Assembly (NCBI RefSeq): GCF_011761495.1
Contig: NZ_JAASRU010000007.1
Span: forward strand, 90,025 to 154,024
Origin: Alkalibacillus almallahensis
GTDB taxonomy: Bacteria; Bacillota; Bacilli; Bacillales; Alkalibacillaceae
Direction of reading: 5' to 3'
Length of the DNA stretch: 64,000 nucleotides
Shown here in pieces: positions 9,777-23,987 of this stretch; position 1 is the first letter of the stretch, and the number at the start of each line of letters is the position of its first letter. The notes below the pieces were generated by a model, which saw only the letters and a list, made by a program, of their open reading frames with translations, did not search any database and was not told where the DNA came from. The position numbers and the translations under genes were made by a program.

Positions 9777-10523
9777 TTATTTTGACCAATCTAGTTGCTC
9801 TAAGTAATGGTGAATATCTTCGTGGACTTGTTCTTTATAATCACTTAAAGTAATAACATGTGGTGCACCTTCATACCATTTAATATCTTTTTGATCGCAA
9901 GAAACATTATCATAAATATGCTGTGCACTATCTTGGTTAATCATTTCATCACTACCGGCTTGTAATACAAACGTAGGCGTATAAATCGTATCTAGGTCTT
10001 GCTCAACAGAATTTATTAATTGACTTAATGTTTCAAACGTTTCAGTAGACTGTTCCATCAGTTCGTCTACTTCTTGTTCAATCGTTTCTTTGTCTTTCTG
10101 TTCAAGCTGTTTATATTCTTTGGCTTTGAATCGATAGCCAGCAGATAGTTCGTCCTTATTATCAAAAAATATCGGCGTACATATCGGAATAACACCTTTA
10201 ATCGGTTTATTCATTGCTAGTTTGAGTGATAGAACTCCACCTAGTGATAAACCAGCAACAGCTATTTCTTCATAGCCTAATTCTTTCAAATGATCATAAG
10301 CTGCTTCTACATCTTCCCACCAGTCTGCGGCTGTTGTTTTAGCTAGCTCTTCAGGTGGCTTACCATGACCACGGTAAATGGGTGCATGAGTTGTATAGCC
10401 TTGCTTTTCTAAATAACGGCCTAACATCCGGACATCTGCCGAATGGCCTGTAAATCCATGTAGAAGTAGAACGGCGCGTGGGCCTGCTTCGAATGTAAAT
10501 GGTTTAGGTTCTTTGATTTTCAT
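9777..10523 (-). CDS. est: Carboxylesterase (Est30/YvaK type)
   Basis: Serine esterase of 248 residues, close in layout to the Geobacillus Est30 family. It shows LLLHGFTGH for the oxyanion hole, GLSLGG as nucleophile elbow, GSDEMIN carrying the acid and a late APHVITLS carrying the histidine. Cytosolic, no signal peptide; natural substrate unknown. GGGAG lies 6 nt before the ATG. It sits between secG and rnr as in B. subtilis, where this gene is yvaK. Confidence 0.9.
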   Translation of the reverse strand: MKIKEPKPFTFEAGPRAVLLLHGFTGHSADVRMLGRYLEKQGYTTHAPIYRGHGKPPEELAKTTAADWWEDVEAAYDHLKELGYEEIAVAGLSLGGVLSLKLAMNKPIKGVIPICTPIFFDNKDELSAGYRFKAKEYKQLEQKDKETIEQEVDELMEQSTETFETLSQLINSVEQDLDTIYTPTFVLQAGSDEMINQDSAQHIYDNVSCDQKDIKWYEGAPHVITLSDYKEQVHEDIHHYLEQLDWSK

Positions 10524-10594
10524 GTCGGTCTCCCTTTCTAATCTACTAATTGATACATTTCCCTAATTATGCCACTTTTAATCATCTTATTTGA

Positions 10595-10630
10595 TTAAAA
10601 AAGAACAGCAAGTTTGATAACTTGCTGTTC
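10595..10630 (-). terminator. Terminator after secG
   Basis: GAACAGCAAGT pairs with ACTTGCTGTTC and is followed on the minus strand by TTTTTTAATC. It lies between secG and est, so the esterase-rnr-smpB unit either has its own promoter or depends on read-through. Confidence 0.8.
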
Positions 10631-10646
10631 CCATGAGCGGTATTAT

Positions 10647-10880
10647 TTATTGCACGATATAACCTAATAGGAATGTAACCACCATAAACGACACACCTAA
10701 AACGACCGTTAAACGGTGCAGAATCCCTTCCATACCTCGTGCTTTTTGTTTACCAAATAATTGTTCAGCGCCACCAGAAATCGCGCCAGATAAACCAGCA
10801 CTTTTTCCTTGTTGTAAGAGAACAACGGTAATTAACGCAATCGTATTAATAAATAATAATGTCGCTAAAACTCCATACAT
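10647..10880 (-). CDS. secG: Preprotein translocase subunit SecG
   Basis: Small membrane subunit of the SecYEG channel. The 77-residue product has two hydrophobic helices flanking [19 protein letters not shown] and LFGKQKARG, the SecG signature. I start at the ATG at 10880, with GGAGG 8 nt upstream; an in-frame start nine codons earlier would overlap that site. Confidence 0.95.
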   Translation of the reverse strand: MYGVLATLLFINTIALITVVLLQQGKSAGLSGAISGGAEQLFGKQKARGMEGILHRLTVVLGVSFMVVTFLLGYIVQ

Positions 10881-10959
10881 TGCATTGACCTCCTCATGCT
10901 TACGCACAAATCCATAAGTTTACTTTAGCACAAACAAGACGACCAATGCAAGATAGTTT

Positions 10960-12219
10960 TTAGGCATTGGAATTAAGCGATGGTTTGTCATCTTCTTCTT
11001 CATCTAAATCGGGTTCCGTTTCATTAATGTACAAGGCACAAGCTGCATCACCCGTAATATTAACAGCCGTACGTGCCATATCAAGTAGACGGTCAACACC
11101 GAGAATGAGCCCAATCGCTTCAACAGGCAAGCCAACTTGGTCTAATACCATCGCGAGCATAATCAAACCAACACCTGGAACACCCGCTGTACCAATCGAT
11201 GCTAAGACCGCGATCAAGACAACTGTTAACATTTCCGTTAAGCTTAAGCTCTGTGCATAAACTTGAGCTATAAAGACCGTTGCGACACCTTGCATAATCG
11301 CTGTACCATCCATATTAATTGTCGCACCAACTGGTTGCACAAACCCACTTACCGATTCTCGCACACCTAAACGCTTCTGTGCGGTTGTCATGGATACTGG
11401 TAGTGTCGCACTACTACTTGCTGTACCAAACGCAACACTAATCGCTTGGGCAAAGTTTTTTATGAACCAAACTGGACTTTTCTTCGCCATAAATTTAATG
11501 ACAGAGCCGTACGTGATGACTGCATGAATCAGTAAGGCAGCTAGGACAACTAAGAAGTAAGCGAACATTGATTGAATAGCTTCTAATCCAACACCACCTA
11601 CAGCTGAAGCAATAAGAGCAAACGCACCCAATGGCGCCATATACATAATGATTTTGATTAAATACATCACAAGATCAAAGGCTTGTTCAAATAAATGATA
11701 GATCTTATCCGTTTTCTTACTTAAGACAGCTAAAGCAAATCCGATAAAAATAGAGAAAAAGATTATTTGCAACATTTCGCCACTTGCCATGGCATCGATC
11801 GGATTCGTCGGAACAATATTGACTAATGTCTCGACAACAGAAGGTGTCTCCTCTGCTTGATATTCTTCTTCAATTTCAACTGAATCAAGTAACCCTGGTG
11901 TTCCCGGTTTAACTAACAATGCTAGCGACATCGCAATGGTTAATGCAACAGTTGTTGAAAGAAGGAAAAACCCGATCGTTTTTCCACCAATGCGCCCTAA
12001 CTTTTTCGGATCACCTAGACCTGCTGTACCAAGTACAATTGAAACAAATACAATAGGCACAACCATCATTTGAATCAAACGTAAGAAAATATCGCCAATT
12101 GGGGATAAAACATATTGATCAACTGGACCAAATAAGTCAGGTAGAAAGAAGTTCATACCTAAACCAACAGCAATACCTAGAATTAGTGCAATGATGATTT
12201 GCTTCGTTAAATTCTGCAA
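10960..12219 (-). CDS. Na+/H+-coupled dicarboxylate or glutamate symporter (DAACS family)
   Basis: Secondary transporter of 419 residues with the DAACS fold: eight or so membrane helices, the serine-rich hairpin SSSATLPVS and the substrate/sodium motif GATINMDGTAI. Likely substrates are glutamate, aspartate or C4-dicarboxylates; the choice cannot be read here. The acidic C-terminal tail (DLDEEEDD) fits a halophilic proteome. Start is TTG with GGAGG 7 nt upstream. A sigma-A-like promoter and a cre-like site lie in its 5' region. Confidence 0.9.
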   Translation of the reverse strand: MQNLTKQIIIALILGIAVGLGMNFFLPDLFGPVDQYVLSPIGDIFLRLIQMMVVPIVFVSIVLGTAGLGDPKKLGRIGGKTIGFFLLSTTVALTIAMSLALLVKPGTPGLLDSVEIEEEYQAEETPSVVETLVNIVPTNPIDAMASGEMLQIIFFSIFIGFALAVLSKKTDKIYHLFEQAFDLVMYLIKIIMYMAPLGAFALIASAVGGVGLEAIQSMFAYFLVVLAALLIHAVITYGSVIKFMAKKSPVWFIKNFAQAISVAFGTASSSATLPVSMTTAQKRLGVRESVSGFVQPVGATINMDGTAIMQGVATVFIAQVYAQSLSLTEMLTVVLIAVLASIGTAGVPGVGLIMLAMVLDQVGLPVEAIGLILGVDRLLDMARTAVNITGDAACALYINETEPDLDEEEDDKPSLNSNA

Positions 12220-12251
12220 CGTAAATCCTCCTTCATATTCTTAGATGTTCA

Positions 12252-12265
12252 TGCAAACGCTTACT
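12252..12265 (-). promoter_or_regulatory. Candidate CcpA cre site
   Basis: TGCAAACGCTTACT matches the cre consensus TGNAANCGNWNNCA at every fixed position but the last. It lies about 35-48 nt downstream of the start expected from the proposed promoter, where CcpA could block elongation. This suggests carbon repression of the symporter. Confidence 0.5.
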
Positions 12266-12305
12266 AAAAATATAAAACTATTATAATTTTTAAGTCGTGC
12301 TATAA

Positions 12306-12333
12306 ATTATAGTAAAAATAATGTTAATTGCAA
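12306..12333 (-). promoter_or_regulatory. Sigma-A-like promoter of the symporter gene
   Basis: On the minus strand TTGCAA (12328-12333), 16-nt spacer, TATAAT (12306-12311). It leaves an ~80-nt leader before the TTG start. Confidence 0.5.
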
Positions 12334-12424
12334 TTGTTTTTTTATGTCAGATTTAATATGGGCAATGAGTCATACAAATTTTGTTAAATCTACCTCTGAA
12401 ATCGAATGATGAACAGTTGATGTC

Positions 12425-12795
12425 AATCTATCGGCGGTTTAGTTGATATATCAGCGCCATTGCGGTTATGAGCGCCGATATATTTTGCATATCAGCGACT
12501 TTTAGATTATTTCGGCGCCTCGCGATTTTTATCAGCGCCATTCTGAAAATATCGGCGACTTACCAATTTTATCAGCGACTTTACTAGATTGATCGGCGAT
12601 CATGAGATGAGCAGCTTTTTTCCATGTAGGTCGCTGATATTTTTGTCATATCAGCGACTTATGAAATATATCAGCGGCATCCTGATTATTTCAGCGCCCT
12701 ACCGAATATATCGGCGCCTCAAAACATATATCAGCGAGATTCCAATTATATCGGCGACTTCACCAAATTTATCAGCGACTCCAACATATATATAA
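12425..12795. repeat. ~20-bp-periodic degenerate array, core TCRGCGMC
   Basis: Cores TCAGCG or TCGGCG start near 12431, 12451, 12492, 12512, 12532, 12552, 12572, 12593, 12651, 12671, 12691, 12711, 12731, 12751 and 12772, so spacing is 20-21 bp. Two further cores (about 12471 and 12631) are inverted but stay in phase, and a decayed one fits at about 12611. Each is usually preceded by AT-rich ATATA and followed by variable sequence. An inverted unit and its neighbour form a perfect 11-bp hairpin (12630-12640 with 12648-12658). It lies between the eno terminator and the symporter promoter and is not coding. Confidence 0.85.
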
Positions 12796-12810
12796 GCTAC
12801 CTCTCCTAAA

Positions 12811-12846
12811 TAAAAAACACCCAAGGCGGTTAGCACGCCTTGGGTG
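12811..12846 (-). terminator. Terminator of the glycolytic operon (after eno)
   Basis: CACCCAAGGCG pairs with CGCCTTGGGTG and is followed on the minus strand by GTTTTTTA. It begins 12 nt after the eno stop. Confidence 0.9.
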
Positions 12847-12857
12847 AACCTACTCGC

Positions 12858-14147
<1,290 letters not shown>

Positions 14148-14168
14148 TCACTCCTTGATTTATTTTTT

Positions 14169-14377
14169 AGCTTTGTTAAAGTCCGTTGTTGAAATTGTGA
14201 TCCGCTTTCGGTGGACGCTTTCCGTGGGGCACGGCTCAAGCCTCCTCGGCCCAAGTGCGTGGCCTTGCGGGGTCTTGAGACGCGTGCTGTTCCCACTGGA
14301 GTCGCCACCTTCGCTTCTCACAATTCAACAACTCAATGCTACATCATTTGAAAAACAACACTAAACATTAACAGAGT

Positions 14378-14378
<1 letters not shown>
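14169..14378 (+). repeat. MITE-like long-hairpin repeat, copy 2
   Basis: About 210 bp ending AGCTTTGTTAAAGT...TTAACAGAGTC, imperfect inverted ends. The arms GTTGTTGAAATTGTGATCCGC and GCTTCTCACAATTCAACAAC pair, and GCACGGCTCAAGCC pairs with GGTCTTGAGACGCGTGC inside, so almost the whole element folds. TATTTTTTA occurs on both flanks (14161-14169 and 14379-14387), a possible target duplication. It sits inside the glycolytic operon and its end overlaps the first base of the gpmI stop codon. Confidence 0.85.
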
Positions 14379-16670
<2,292 letters not shown>

Positions 16671-17870
16671 TTATTTCACCTCTTCGTCTAGTTCGTTAAG
16701 GGCAGCTACACCTGGAAGAACCTTACCTTCCATGAATTCAAGAGATGCACCGCCACCTGTTGAAATGTGATCCATTTGATCTGCATAATTAAACTTCTCA
16801 ACAGCTGAGGCTGAATCGCCACCACCAATTACGGTATAGCCTTCAGTTTCTGATAAAGCTTTAGCGACACTTTTCGTACCATTAGCAAATGCCTCATATT
16901 CAAAGACACCCATTGGACCATTCCAAATGACCAATTTAGAATCACGGATGATTTGTGAGAAGTTCTCTACTGTTTCTGAACCAATATCAAGGCCTTCCCA
17001 ATCACTAGGAATTTCATCAATTGGTACCACTTTTGTATTCGCTTCTTCAGAAAAATCATCTGCTACTGTGACGTCTACTGGAAGATGTAAAGATACACCT
17101 TTATCTTTCGCTTTTTGGATAAATTGTTTCGCTAAATCAATATTTTCTTCATCTAATAATGATTGCCCAATCTCATGACCTAGCGATTTAATAAACGTGT
17201 AGGATAAGCCGCCACCAATTAATAGGTGATCCACTCGATCGATTAAGTGATCAATCACACCAATTTTATCTTTAACTTTCGCACCACCGATGATTGCTGT
17301 GAATGGACGTTCAGGGTTGTCTAACGCTTTACCTAGTACTTCGATTTCTTTTTCTAATAAGAAACCTGAAACAGCTGGTAAATGGTGAGCAATCCCTTCT
17401 GTTGAAGCGTGAGCACGGTGAGCTGCACCAAATGCATCATTTACATATAAATCTGCTAATGACGCGAATTGTTTCGCTAATGCTTCATCGTTCTTCTTCT
17501 CACCTTTTTCAAAACGAACATTCTCTAAAAGCATAACGTCACCTTCTTCAAGTTCACCGACTGCCTTAGAAACATCTTCACTATAGACATCATCCGTTTT
17601 AAAAACAGGTTGTTCTAAATAATTACTTAAATGTTGTGCAATAGGATCGAGTCGAAGCTCTTCTACCACTTCACCATCTGGACGACCTAAATGGCTTGCT
17701 AGAATGACTTTCGCTCCGTTTTGTATTAAGTACATAATCGTTGGTAGAGCTGCTTGAATTCGGGTATCATCGGAAATTTCACCTTTTGACATAGGAACAT
17801 TAAAATCGACACGACAAAAGACGCTTTTTCCTTGTAATTCAACATCACGTAAATTCATTTTTCGTTTCAC
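16671..17870 (-). CDS. pgk: Phosphoglycerate kinase
   Basis: Transfers phosphate from 1,3-bisphosphoglycerate to ADP. 399 residues with [34 protein letters not shown] and the nucleotide-binding GGGDSA region. Start is taken at the GTG at 17870, with GGAGG 7 nt upstream, giving a normal N terminus ([15 protein letters not shown]); a longer in-frame ATG start would add 12 atypical residues. Confidence 0.97.
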   Translation of the reverse strand: MKRKMNLRDVELQGKSVFCRVDFNVPMSKGEISDDTRIQAALPTIMYLIQNGAKVILASHLGRPDGEVVEELRLDPIAQHLSNYLEQPVFKTDDVYSEDVSKAVGELEEGDVMLLENVRFEKGEKKNDEALAKQFASLADLYVNDAFGAAHRAHASTEGIAHHLPAVSGFLLEKEIEVLGKALDNPERPFTAIIGGAKVKDKIGVIDHLIDRVDHLLIGGGLSYTFIKSLGHEIGQSLLDEENIDLAKQFIQKAKDKGVSLHLPVDVTVADDFSEEANTKVVPIDEIPSDWEGLDIGSETVENFSQIIRDSKLVIWNGPMGVFEYEAFANGTKSVAKALSETEGYTVIGGGDSASAVEKFNYADQMDHISTGGGASLEFMEGKVLPGVAALNELDEEVK

Positions 17871-17894
17871 TTGAATACCTCCAAGGCTAAATTT

Positions 17895-17921
17895 AAGGAG
17901 GGACATATCTAGTCCCTCCTT
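17895..17921 (-). other. Perfect hairpin between gapA and pgk
   Basis: AAGGAGGGAC pairs exactly with GTCCCTCCTT around a 7-nt loop in the gapA-pgk gap. The minus-strand tail (AAATTTAG) is a poor T tract, so it may stabilise or process the gapA message, or act as a weak attenuator, rather than stop transcription. Confidence 0.6.
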
Positions 17922-17971
17922 CTATTTTAGAACAAGTCTTGTGATAAAGAAACACTTACTCGCTGTGTTAT

Positions 17972-20028
<2,057 letters not shown>

Positions 20029-20087
20029 AAAGACATCACCTTCTTATCACCTTGTCTTATAACTCTACTTACTCAGTTATGGTGGTG

Positions 20088-20125
20088 GACATCGATTGAC
20101 CTTTGGTGAGTCAAAAAATGTCCCG
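20088..20125 (-). promoter_or_regulatory. CggR-type operator
   Basis: On the minus strand CGGGAC-N6-TGAC (20110-20125) is followed by AAGGTC-N6-TGTC (20088-20103). This resembles the B. subtilis tandem CGGGAC-N6-TGTC operator, with a second half-site that has drifted and 6 instead of 4 nt between boxes. It lies 60 bp before cggR. Confidence 0.65.
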
Positions 20126-20184
20126 CTTACAGCAAAAAAATAATCTACTATTAGAATAGCAGAACCCCTTACTGATTTCAAATA

Positions 20185-20442
20185 TTAAGTAAGGTGTTCT
20201 TGCAAAAATTGTTCTAATGTAGCGAATGAAATTGAATCGGCTGATAATTCGCGTGATCCTATGCGTACAACTGGAATCAACAAAAAGTAATCCTCAAGTA
20301 ATCGCTCATCTTGATAAATATTTTGCTCAACAATTGAAAAATGATAATCCATCTGCAAAATTTGCAACAATTGTTTCACGTCTTCACATAATTTACAGTT
20401 TTGTTTCGTATAAAAATAGACTATTGCGCTGTCACGGGCCAT
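20185..20442 (-). CDS. Glutaredoxin-family protein
   Basis: Small thioredoxin-fold protein, 85 residues, with VYFYTKQNCKLCEDV providing a CxxC site and a cis-Pro-like IPVVRIGSRE. Probably a thiol-disulfide exchange protein of unknown partner. Start is the ATG at 20442 behind AAGGAG; a longer in-frame start adds 24 residues not typical of the family. It lies just upstream of cggR, where Bacillaceae often carry a glutaredoxin-like gene. Confidence 0.8.
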   Translation of the reverse strand: MARDSAIVYFYTKQNCKLCEDVKQLLQILQMDYHFSIVEQNIYQDERLLEDYFLLIPVVRIGSRELSADSISFATLEQFLQEHLT

Positions 20443-20597
20443 TTGGTGAACACTCCTTATCCGTTTCAGATGACGGTCATAAATAAACGACCTTTTATAA
20501 ATTAGTGGGTCCATTCCGATCCTTGATTAAAGTCGAATCGCTATCAAAGCTCCTAACCACTAACATTCCCATATCCTATAATAATTCAAACATTAAA

Positions 20598-20635
20598 AAT
20601 CCGAAAGTATCCTGTTTCAAGGATACTTTCGGATT
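20598..20635 (-). terminator. Terminator after the AGCS symporter
   Basis: A perfect 15-bp stem (AATCCGAAAGTATCC and complement) with an 8-nt loop, followed on the minus strand by TTTTTAATG. It lies 9 nt past the symporter stop codon. Confidence 0.92.
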
Positions 20636-20643
20636 AAACAATT

Positions 20644-22059
20644 TTAAGAATCCTGGTGCTTATCTTGCTCGCCCCACCACTCAACATTTTTCAGGCCATG
20701 CTTACTAGCTTGAAACTCTGGATCATAGCCATCTTTACGTTGTTGGATATAATCACCTAAAACGCGGAAAGCAATGCGACTGAGTAATAGTATAGCAATT
20801 AAGTTGACTGTTGCCATCATCGCCATAAATAAGTCAGCCATATTCCAAACAATATCAATGGAAGCTAGCGAACCGAACATAACCATAAATAGCACGACAA
20901 AGCGATAAACGTTACGCCATAATTTACTATGTTTTAAGAAATCAATATTTGATTCACCATAATAATAGTTACCAATTAATGAACTGAACGCGAATAAGAA
21001 GATCGTCACAGCTAAGAAAATAACAGCCCAATCCCCAATTTGCGCACTTAAAGCAGTCTGGGTTAACTGAATGCCGTCTTCTGTATGACTCGCAAAGTCA
21101 CTGTATAACAAAATCACAAACGCCGTCAGTGAACAAACCACAATTGTATCAAAAAAGACAGCTAATGACTGCACGAGACCTTGCTTCGCTGGGTGACTAA
21201 CGCCTGCTGTCGCAGCAGCGTTTGGCGCACTACCCATACCTGCTTCGTTTGAGAATAAACCACGTCTAATTCCTTGCATCAATGCAGCGCCAGCACCGCC
21301 ACCAACAGCCTGTTCTAAGCCAAATGCATGTGACACAATCATCATGAAAATACGAGGTACTTCAGACAAGTTCATAAACACAACGACCAGTGAGACTAAG
21401 ACATAAATGACCGCCATAATCGGCACAATGGTTCCTGAGACAACCGCAATTCGCTTAATACCACCGAAAATAATAATACCGGCTAAAACAACGAGTACAA
21501 TTCCCGTCACAATTGGATCAATATCAAATGCTTTCTCAACAGCACCTGAAATCGTATTCGCTTGTACCGCATTAAATACTAATCCGAATGTAATTGTAAT
21601 TAATACTGCGAATAATACAGCCATCCAACGTTGGCCGAGTGCTTTTTCAATATAATAGGCTGGACCACCGCGAAACCCATTTTCATCGGGCACTTTATAC
21701 ACTTGCGCAAGCGTACTTTCGATAAACGCCGTCGCCATGCCAATTAGCGCAATCATCCACATCCAAAAGACAGCACCTGGACCACCTATCGCAACGGCTA
21801 AAGCGACACCAGCTAAGTTACCTGTCCCGACACGTGATGCAATACTAATACTAAACGCTTGAAAGGCATTTGTTCCGCGCTTACCACTTTGTTCAACCGC
21901 TTCTTCGCGAATAACCTTGAACATTTCCGGAAACAATCGGAACTGAACAAAGCGACTGTATAATGTAAAGAATAGTCCTGCAAAAATTAATAAATAAACT
22001 AATAAATAATCCCAAAATATTTGGTTACCAATCCCAATTAATGTACTAAGAAAATCCAT
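20644..22059 (-). CDS. Alanine/glycine:cation symporter (AGCS family)
   Basis: Sodium-coupled amino-acid transporter of 471 residues with about ten membrane helices. Family signatures include SRVGTGNLAGVALAVAIGGP, FIESTLAQVYKV and FSNEAGMGSAPNAAATA. Substrate is alanine or glycine by family; glutamine has been proposed for some Bacillus members. The ATG at 22059 has a GGAG 8 nt upstream; an in-frame GTG two codons earlier is too close. Monocistronic with its own terminator. Confidence 0.92.
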   Translation of the reverse strand: MDFLSTLIGIGNQIFWDYLLVYLLIFAGLFFTLYSRFVQFRLFPEMFKVIREEAVEQSGKRGTNAFQAFSISIASRVGTGNLAGVALAVAIGGPGAVFWMWMIALIGMATAFIESTLAQVYKVPDENGFRGGPAYYIEKALGQRWMAVLFAVLITITFGLVFNAVQANTISGAVEKAFDIDPIVTGIVLVVLAGIIIFGGIKRIAVVSGTIVPIMAVIYVLVSLVVVFMNLSEVPRIFMMIVSHAFGLEQAVGGGAGAALMQGIRRGLFSNEAGMGSAPNAAATAGVSHPAKQGLVQSLAVFFDTIVVCSLTAFVILLYSDFASHTEDGIQLTQTALSAQIGDWAVIFLAVTIFLFAFSSLIGNYYYGESNIDFLKHSKLWRNVYRFVVLFMVMFGSLASIDIVWNMADLFMAMMATVNLIAILLLSRIAFRVLGDYIQQRKDGYDPEFQASKHGLKNVEWWGEQDKHQDS

Positions 22060-22173
22060 TTTCACCTCTCCTTTCTAAATAGTTGTCATCATTTTATCAA
22101 TTTTTTAGCGACAAATGAATTGTTTTTTTGTGTTTTTAACGCATAGAATCTCAAAATTTTTACTAGTCAACGT

Positions 22174-22203
22174 GCAAAAAAACTCGGCCTTTGCCGAGTT
22201 TCG
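22174..22203 (-). terminator. Terminator after niaR
   Basis: AACTCGGC pairs with GCCGAGTT and is followed on the minus strand by TTTTTTTGC. It lies 7 nt past the niaR stop codon. Confidence 0.9.
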
Positions 22204-22209
22204 AATCAA

Positions 22210-22749
22210 TCATACGTCTTTCACTAACAAACCACGCTCATTTAATGCTTGCTCTGCTTCATTGAGAAGTGTCTCATCGTCTGCTGCGATTGTATGCAGA
22301 TGAACTCCGCCTGTTAATTCCGACAATAAAGCCGCTTCTGATGACTGAATTTGTTCGATAAATCGCCTGACATCGACTCGATTGGAAATATGTAAAACTG
22401 CTTTAAATTCTCCGTAAATTGGATGGTCGACAATGACATCTTTCACGTACACTCCGTGGTCGACTAAAATCGTCAGTTCTTCTTCGGTTTGATCGCGATT
22501 GTGACGACACGCAATCGTTCGTTCAAACCGATGAGTTTCCGCTTGATCTCGCATGTAAACATAACCTTGGCTCGTGGACATAATCGGCTCATTTTGCGCT
22601 TTTAACAACGCAACATCGCCAACAATTACTTGCCGACTAACCTGATACGTTTCAGATAGCTCTTTACCCGTTTGCGGTTCATTTTCTTCTTTTAACTTAT
22701 TTAAAATATGTTGCCTTCGCTCATCGCTCGACAATCGTTGGTTGGCCAT
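22210..22749 (-). CDS. niaR: Transcriptional repressor of NAD biosynthesis, NiaR
   Basis: Niacin-responsive repressor (YrxA in B. subtilis). The 179-residue product has an N-terminal helix-turn-helix (RRQHILNKLKEENEP to SETYQVSRQVIVGDVALL) and a C-terminal 3H domain with the three conserved histidine regions (CRHNRD, VDHGVYVKDVIVDHP, GGVHLHTI) that bind metal and nicotinic acid. It follows the cysteine desulfurase gene by 6 bp, and a palindromic operator lies in the shared divergent promoter region. Confidence 0.95.
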   Translation of the reverse strand: MANQRLSSDERRQHILNKLKEENEPQTGKELSETYQVSRQVIVGDVALLKAQNEPIMSTSQGYVYMRDQAETHRFERTIACRHNRDQTEEELTILVDHGVYVKDVIVDHPIYGEFKAVLHISNRVDVRRFIEQIQSSEAALLSELTGGVHLHTIAADDETLLNEAEQALNERGLLVKDV

Positions 22750-22755
22750 CGGAAT

Positions 22756-23880
22756 TCACCTCATTAAAACATTCGTTTCGATTAATGTATTTATGCATGC
22801 AGCTAGCTGTTTTACCTCATCATAAGTTGTATAACGACCAAATGAAATGCGGAAGAATTGCCTTGCTGTTTCATCATCCATCTGCAAGGCGTTCATTGCA
22901 TTCGCTGATTGTTGATAGCGCACATCACACGCACTACCTGTTGAGATCGCAATATTATGTCGATTACATTCTAACATAACATACTGCCCTTCCATACGTT
23001 CGATCGCCATCCCGATGATCGAAGGTAATTGAATCGATTTTTCTCCTTCGAAAAATTTTATCGCACTTGGTTCAATAAGCGATTCTTTGAACAATGTCCT
23101 TAAGTGAGATTGATAGTGGCGTTCTTCTTCGATTCGTTCAACCGCTTCCTCACAAGCAGATGTCATGGCAACCACACTTGGAACATCTACCGTGTTTCCT
23201 TTCAACCATTTTTGTGCCATGCTTGCCGGATCATATTTCGGATGTTCTTTTAAATAAATAAAGCCTGCACCTTTAGGGCCGTAAATTTTATGACTGGAAA
23301 CAGCCAAACTATCAACATAATCTGAGATCTTTGATAAGTCTACTTTTCCAAAACTCTGTACAGCATCAACATGTAATAATGCCTGATAGTCAGCACACAG
23401 TTTACTAATTTGTTCAATAGGCTGAAGCGTGCCTATTTCGCCATTACTATGTTGCACACAAACAATCGCTGTCTTTTCACTTAACACCTCATTCAAATGG
23501 TCTAAATCAATTACACCATTTGAATTAAATGGGACCACACTCACTTGATACCCTTCTTGTCTAAACGTCTCTTCCATTTGACGAAGCGAATTATGTTCAC
23601 CAGCTGATAAAATGACATGATCTCCAACTGCTTGCTGCTTCAAATGCTCTAAAGCTAACCAATTTCCCATCGAACCGCCACTAGTAAAATAAATTTGATC
23701 TGATTCAGCCCCAACAAATTGACCTAATTGCTTTTTGCAAACTTGGACAACCTGTTCAGCTTCACTTCCCAAATCATGCATACTATTCGCATTGCCAAAA
23801 TATTGACGTGCTGATTTCACATAAGCATTCAGTGCCGTATCGCTCATCGGTGTTGTTGCAGCATAATCTAAATAAATCAC
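22756..23880 (-). CDS. Cysteine desulfurase (NifS/IscS family, NAD-cluster type)
   Basis: PLP enzyme that takes sulfur from cysteine. In B. subtilis the equivalent gene (nifS) is divergent from nadBCA and supplies the Fe-S cluster of quinolinate synthase. 374 residues: YLDYAATTPMS, SSHKIYGPKGAG with the PLP lysine, and STGSACDVR with the catalytic cysteine loop. Start is GTG with GGGGG 7 nt upstream. First gene of a niaR operon divergent from nadC-nadA. Confidence 0.92.
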   Translation of the reverse strand: MIYLDYAATTPMSDTALNAYVKSARQYFGNANSMHDLGSEAEQVVQVCKKQLGQFVGAESDQIYFTSGGSMGNWLALEHLKQQAVGDHVILSAGEHNSLRQMEETFRQEGYQVSVVPFNSNGVIDLDHLNEVLSEKTAIVCVQHSNGEIGTLQPIEQISKLCADYQALLHVDAVQSFGKVDLSKISDYVDSLAVSSHKIYGPKGAGFIYLKEHPKYDPASMAQKWLKGNTVDVPSVVAMTSACEEAVERIEEERHYQSHLRTLFKESLIEPSAIKFFEGEKSIQLPSIIGMAIERMEGQYVMLECNRHNIAISTGSACDVRYQQSANAMNALQMDDETARQFFRISFGRYTTYDEVKQLAACINTLIETNVLMR

Positions 23881-23935
23881 TCAACATCCCCCTTTTTCAA
23901 AACATCACCTTGCTATTCATTTAATAATATGTAAA

Positions 23936-23957
23936 TATAGGTGTCAAGACACATGTA
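23936..23957. promoter_or_regulatory. NiaR-type operator in the divergent nad promoter region
   Basis: Imperfect palindrome TATAGGTGTC-AA-GACACATGTA centred in the 107-bp gap between the desulfurase and nadC. It resembles the GTGTC/GACAC boxes bound by YrxA/NiaR in Bacillus. It could repress both directions when niacin is plentiful. Confidence 0.7.
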
Positions 23958-23987
23958 AACGCAAAGTGATAAAGGGGTTGGGGAATA

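Noticed and set aside
12425..12795. CRISPR array at the 20-bp-periodic sequence
   Set aside because: The conserved core is only ~8 bp, the units vary, and period is 20 bp; CRISPR repeats are 24-48 bp and near identical, and there are no cas genes.
12589..12795. 68-codon plus-strand reading frame
   Set aside because: It lies wholly in the periodic non-coding array and its sequence is the translated repeat; no ribosome site.
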